A stretch of DNA of 64,000 nt from positions 554,138-618,137 of the forward strand of contig NW_014577077.1 of NCBI RefSeq assembly GCF_000485595.1, given 5' to 3'. This DNA comes from Priapulus caudatus. Its lineage: Eukaryota; Priapulida; Priapulimorpha; Priapulimorphida; Priapulidae. The position numbers and the translations under genes are program-made. Positions 45,001 through 50,600 of this stretch are shown here, piece by piece (the first letter of the stretch is position 1; every line of letters starts with the position of its first letter). Below the pieces are notes generated by a model. The model was not told the origin of the DNA. It was given only the letters and a program-made list of their open reading frames with translations, and did not search any database.

Positions 45001-47577
45001 ACAGTATCATCATAGATTGAATAGCTTTGCTTGTGACAATTATCACCAATGTGAAAGTATGTAAACTTTACAGTGCCACACCTGATCCAATGGTATGCAT
45101 TTATTTCCACCACCAGCTATTAGCCATACTGTTTTGTAGGAAAAAAGTTGATTTGTTATTATTTAAGAATTGACACAAATAGTGCAAATATCTGCCAATG
45201 TTCCTGCATATGCTAAATTCCAGTGTAGGGGATAAGACACAACTCACCAGGACCATAATGATGGAATCACTGGTAACACAATACCAAAGAAGAAAGCAAT
45301 TTCAAGAGGTATTTCTAGACTTCTTCATTGTTTATAGCATAGAGCTACTATTTTTATTTTGGAAAATGAACCTAAGTAACACTTATTGATGTTACTTACG
45401 ATATCATCCCCCTCCTCAACCCATTATCACTGCAAGGCAATGTTGCTTTGTGGCGCCATCTGTTAGCCAACAAAATCAGTTTCTACACTTACCTTCATCA
45501 GTTTGAACCTTCTCTTTAGCCAGAAAGTCAGATACAGCTGTGATACACAGATTCATAACCGCACTCTTCTCTGGCTCTATAGGTAGTACAGACATTATAC
45601 GTGAATTGTCCCAATGGAAGAATTTACTTGCTTTCCCTGAAATAACAAAGGTACTATATTCAACTACATCAAAAAATGTTTGACAACTTTTACGTTACAA
45701 TTTGACAACTCATATATGGGTCATTAACGAAAAGAATGCATTGTCAAATACATCATGAAAATAACTAACAAATTTGTTTAACAATGAATCGCAATTGATG
45801 ACCATTGCTTAGAGAGCTGACATATTACATAACAATAGAATTATGTACTCTTATTTATATAACAGTTATGATACTACACTAGATTTCCTCAACTTACTTT
45901 TACTAAGTTTGCAGTCGAGGGAAAGCTCTATAGATTCGATAGGTTGCCTTGAAATGTTGCTAAGCGACAATGTGCAGTCTTGGCTGTAAGAAAGCAAGGA
46001 AGTGTTTTACTGTGGATATGATTACTTCTAACATTACAAATAAACAGATCCATACATTTAAACAAACCGACGAAAGTACTGTCGCTCATAAAGTCAGTAA
46101 TAGTTGCTATATTGATGCTACTGGCTATTTCGTATTTAACAATGCCCACCAGTGGCTAGATAGAATGAAAGTGTCAATGACACTGTAGCTCACCACAAAA
46201 AAGGACACAAATGAGTGAGTAAGAAGAAGTCAGTTTTAATTGAGCAACCATCGACGTACATTATAAAAATGATTGCCATCTGTATATCGCAATAATAATT
46301 TATAAACCAAAATGAATCACAATTTGTGACCATAGATGGCGCTATACCCGCTTTGTAGCGATGGCGTTTGAAATAAATAGGTTATGCTGCGTTCCGACAT
46401 GTTTTGTAAACCTTTACTCTAATATAGACGTTTTATCGGCAGGGTGGAGAGGAAATACCAATTTTGCATTAAAGATATTGTCAATGAAATCTTGTAAAAA
46501 GAACCAGACGAGTGTGACACCACAGATTGTTTGTGTCAATATAATATGCTATATAATTGCCAAACCCTACCTAATTTGCATTTTTTTTTTTTTAATATCA
46601 AAAGCCCTAGCCCTTATTTACATACCAAAAATGAGCAAAATCCATTGAATCAAAATAGGACGTTTAATATGGGAGCATAGCAGTAACAACTATACCCAAT
46701 TTCAAACATGTGGGCCAAACGGTTCCTGAGTTATCGTTGACCGAAGCGAAATGTTGACGGACGGACGGACAAACGGACGGACGGACGGACGTACGACGGA
46801 CGACGACCCATGGCAATAGCTCAGCTTGACGATATCAAGGTGAGCTAAAAATGGCATGAACACTACAGAATACACATAGTGGAAATGGTGGTCCACACAA
46901 AGTCAAGATCCTTCTTACCTCTCCCCAGCATACAAGCTTATAGAGCCGCTGGTTACTATGCTGCCACAGTCAGCCAGACTGGTGAAAGTTGCCGACTTGG
47001 CTAAAGAGGTTTGCACCTGGAGCTTCGGCAGTGCCGGCGCAACCTGAACCATATGCTTCTGCTGCTTGAATTGTGGTAGATCACGTAGACGACAGTGGCT
47101 TCTAACACCCAGCACAGTGGCAGAGTAGCCTGCGCACACAAACAATACTTTATAATAACAATAGAAAACTACTACATAAAACATGCTGCTGTTGCAATCA
47201 CCTCCACCAGCTAGTAATATGATTGGACTGTATGCAACCTGATCCATCTGCAGTTGTCATTTAATTCTGTTGAGTAACTGTGAAAAGTCAGATTAAGTAA
47301 TAAATAGATATTCCAAGTTATCAACATATTACAATAATTTTATAATTGGTTAAATCCCCGTTTAAAATATACAACCTAATGATTTTTGAACATATTTAGT
47401 CATATTTTGCTATTACACAGACACCAGCATGTGCACATGCATGGGCGTGCGCATGCATGCACACACACGCACACGCACATAACACTGATATACAGAATGC
47501 TAACAATGCACACTTAGAAAAATTCTCTCACCTAATATATTGATATCTATATCAATCGCTATATACATATATATACT

Positions 47578-47609
<32 letters not shown>

Positions 47610-47627
47610 CATAGATAGATAGGTAGG

Positions 47628-47661
<34 letters not shown>

Positions 47662-50600
47662 CATAGATAGATAGGTAGGTAGCTAGATAAACAGACAGAC
47701 AGACAGCCAGACAGGCAGACACACAGACAGACAGACGGACAGACAGATCGGATGCAGTTCTTCCTTTGACTGTTATAACCTTACGTACACACAGACATAA
47801 ATTAATATGAAATACCAATGTAATAACATCAAGTTGACATTTCATCTGGTCATATTAGGGATATACTCAAGCTTTTGCACGGGTACTGCTCTAATGAAAT
47901 GTAAACGTTTATTGACAAAAGAATCGAATCAATCACACGTTTTATTTATAGATGAGATGTATCTCTATGCTCAAGCCTAAATATTTCATAAAATTTCCAG
48001 CAGCTAATTATGTGACAACACAAATTTTGAGTTTTGATGTAAAAAAATGGTATTTTGTATATTTCTCAATTGCCACAAAGAGTATGAAAACTAAATTCTC
48101 GCCACAAGTTAAACACAATTTGCACCAAAATTATGTGTCAGGATTTTTCTTCAAGTTTTATATTTATTGAAAAAAATGAAAAAACTGCCTAAAATTTAGG
48201 TTGTATGTTCGGATTAAAAATTTATGCAAATAAAGAACAATAACTCATAAAAGACAGGCACTTAATAAAAAACCCTGACGCACTTTTTACAGCAATGTGT
48301 TACCATTGAAACGAGTGTAAGCCATTTATAGTTTTAATTTATACATCGGATACTGTGGCAGAAATCAATACGCAGAAATCAGCGTCTTTCTACTTTTCAC
48401 AATGATCAACAATGCCTTTGTGCAAAATCGGTGAACATATGAGAAACATCTACTGTTAGTACTTACTGCGAGTTATCCATGACTAACTGAAACCACTAAA
48501 TTGGTAAAATGTTCTGTGCACCTTGAGAAATGATGAGAAATTACGAGGTTACCATCTCAATTTTTATGCGAAATGCGCGAATGACGTGTATTGCATCAAC
48601 AAACCCGAGCCTATAATTATGTAAAGCTATGTAAAGAGGTGTAATTGCTATTTTCGACCACGCGACAATTTCAACTATCACTGGCTAATGACAGCTGTAG
48701 ATGAGTTGACGCTGATGAATTCTCGTATAATGAATACCATGAAAAGGCTGGTTGTATCATGTCTCTGGCGTCATCAGTGTTTAACGAGCCACGGCTCACT
48801 ACACACGCACGCAGGCAATCAAAACGCGTTGAAAGTTCACATGCATCGTTACACGGAGAAGTACGCATGTACAGAGGTGGCACCTAGTGTTAGCCATCGA
48901 ATAAGAATGAAAATGAAACATCAATAAAATTTCGCATAAAAGCTTGAGAGTATCCTTAAATGATGTAAATTCTACATGCGAGTGAAAGAATCAAGGGGGA
49001 TACTTCCACTAAATAGTATGTAGGTGTACCTATTATCTTTAGTTCTCCTGCTCCCTGTGGACAGGACAGCAAGTTGACAGGATATGGACCAGAGTTCGCT
49101 GGCAAGGAGAGGGAGGAAGGGAACGTCTCCAGTTGACCTCCTTCCGACAATAAGCTCTGCAGTGTGAAGAAATAATCAGAAGAACATGAAGTAGTACACT
49201 CAACAGAAACAAATGTGACTTCTACAACCAAGCACACATGCCCACACGTATGTACAGTATGGAATGTGAAATGCTTTTGCCTTTATTATTAAGTTTATTA
49301 ACCCATCAGGGGTGTATCCAGGATTTTTTCTGGGTGGGTCGTGATCATAATTTTTTGGACCTTTTCACAATGAAATAGCAGCAAGATGTGATTACAATGG
49401 TCAATACAATCAAGGGCGTGATGACAGGATTTGTACAGGGGGTGGTCTAACGTAACCCAAAACTTTGGCAGCACGCGACAGGGGGGCAGGTCTGGGGGGC
49501 CTCCCCCATTAAAAAATTTGAAATTAGCCTCTTTTTAGATGCGTTTTCTGCGGCGAGCAGCGGGGGCCGGCCGGACCCCCTGCGACCCCCCCTGTAACAC
49601 GCCCCTGACAATTTTAATTAAAACAAAAAAAATTTGGTTTTCAATAAAAAAAGTTAGCAGCTTTAAAAAAAAAAATTCTGACTCGAGTTGAAAACAGAGT
49701 TTTTTGAAACTTTTTTTCTTTATCTTGTCTTGTCTTGATCTTGCTCTTGTCTGTGTCTTTGTCGATCTTTGTCTCTCTCTTTATGCAAACAAAGTTTGTT
49801 TTTAAAAAAAAATGCTCAGTTTCAGCAATTGCTGAATTGGATAGATTTACGTCCACGCAATGCACATGTCGTTGGATCATTGCTGCGTACCTGCCAGCTT
49901 TTTCATTTATTGTCAGTTTGTAAAAAGGCCTCGAAAAAAATGTCTTTGAAAAAATGTGGACCTTTTAATATTTTGGGGGGGTCGTACGACCCTCACGACC
50001 CCCCCCCCCTGCACACACCCATGCCCATTATATTTCACACCTAGTTTAACCCATCAAACAACACAATTAGCTGAATTAGCTATTTAACGATGGCAACTAA
50101 CCAAGTAACTTATCTGCTTCTATGTGCAAGAACTTGCACCAAGTGTACAATGGCCATTTTGAGTTTCCAATCACCTCCCATCAGACTTTAGGGTTGATGT
50201 AGCTAGCATATAGACTAATATTACCACTAAGATATTTGTAACAATGGGCCTGTGACCATTATCAAACTCTAGTATGTTACATGTAGGTGCTGGAGCTGAA
50301 GGCACGTACCATATTATCGACTTTTAGTTCAAAGGGCATCGTGTTGTACACCTGCATAGTCACCTCACACACATCACTCTCTGCCCACTCAAACTCTGAA
50401 ACATAACCAGAAAACAATTACTACGTGGCGATCATCTTACATATGCAGTCAAACCAGTATATAAGGATCACTCAACGGAAATGCTATGTGTCCGTTCTTC
50501 AAAGGTGACCGTCAACAGAGGTTCGACAGTACAGAAATAGTCTGTGTCACACCTTTGTGGTGATATTCCTGAAGCGTTCACTGCATAACATACTAATCAT

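Larger units (their letters stand above)
42491..45492. other. Right part of the 25-kb TRAPPC9 intron
   Basis: Holds the dispersed repeat pair and the 20-bp VNTR. A 22-bp segment at 45,248-45,269 has good acceptor and donor signals but does not fit the phase needed with exon h. Confidence 0.55.

Noticed and set aside
45248-45269. 22-bp microexon with good acceptor and donor
   Set aside because: It would end two bases into a codon, while exon h needs to join directly to exon g; no family similarity.
47575-47755. CRISPR-like or other regularly spaced array
   Set aside because: Simple tetranucleotide microsatellite without spacers; the other arrays in the window are also true tandem repeats.
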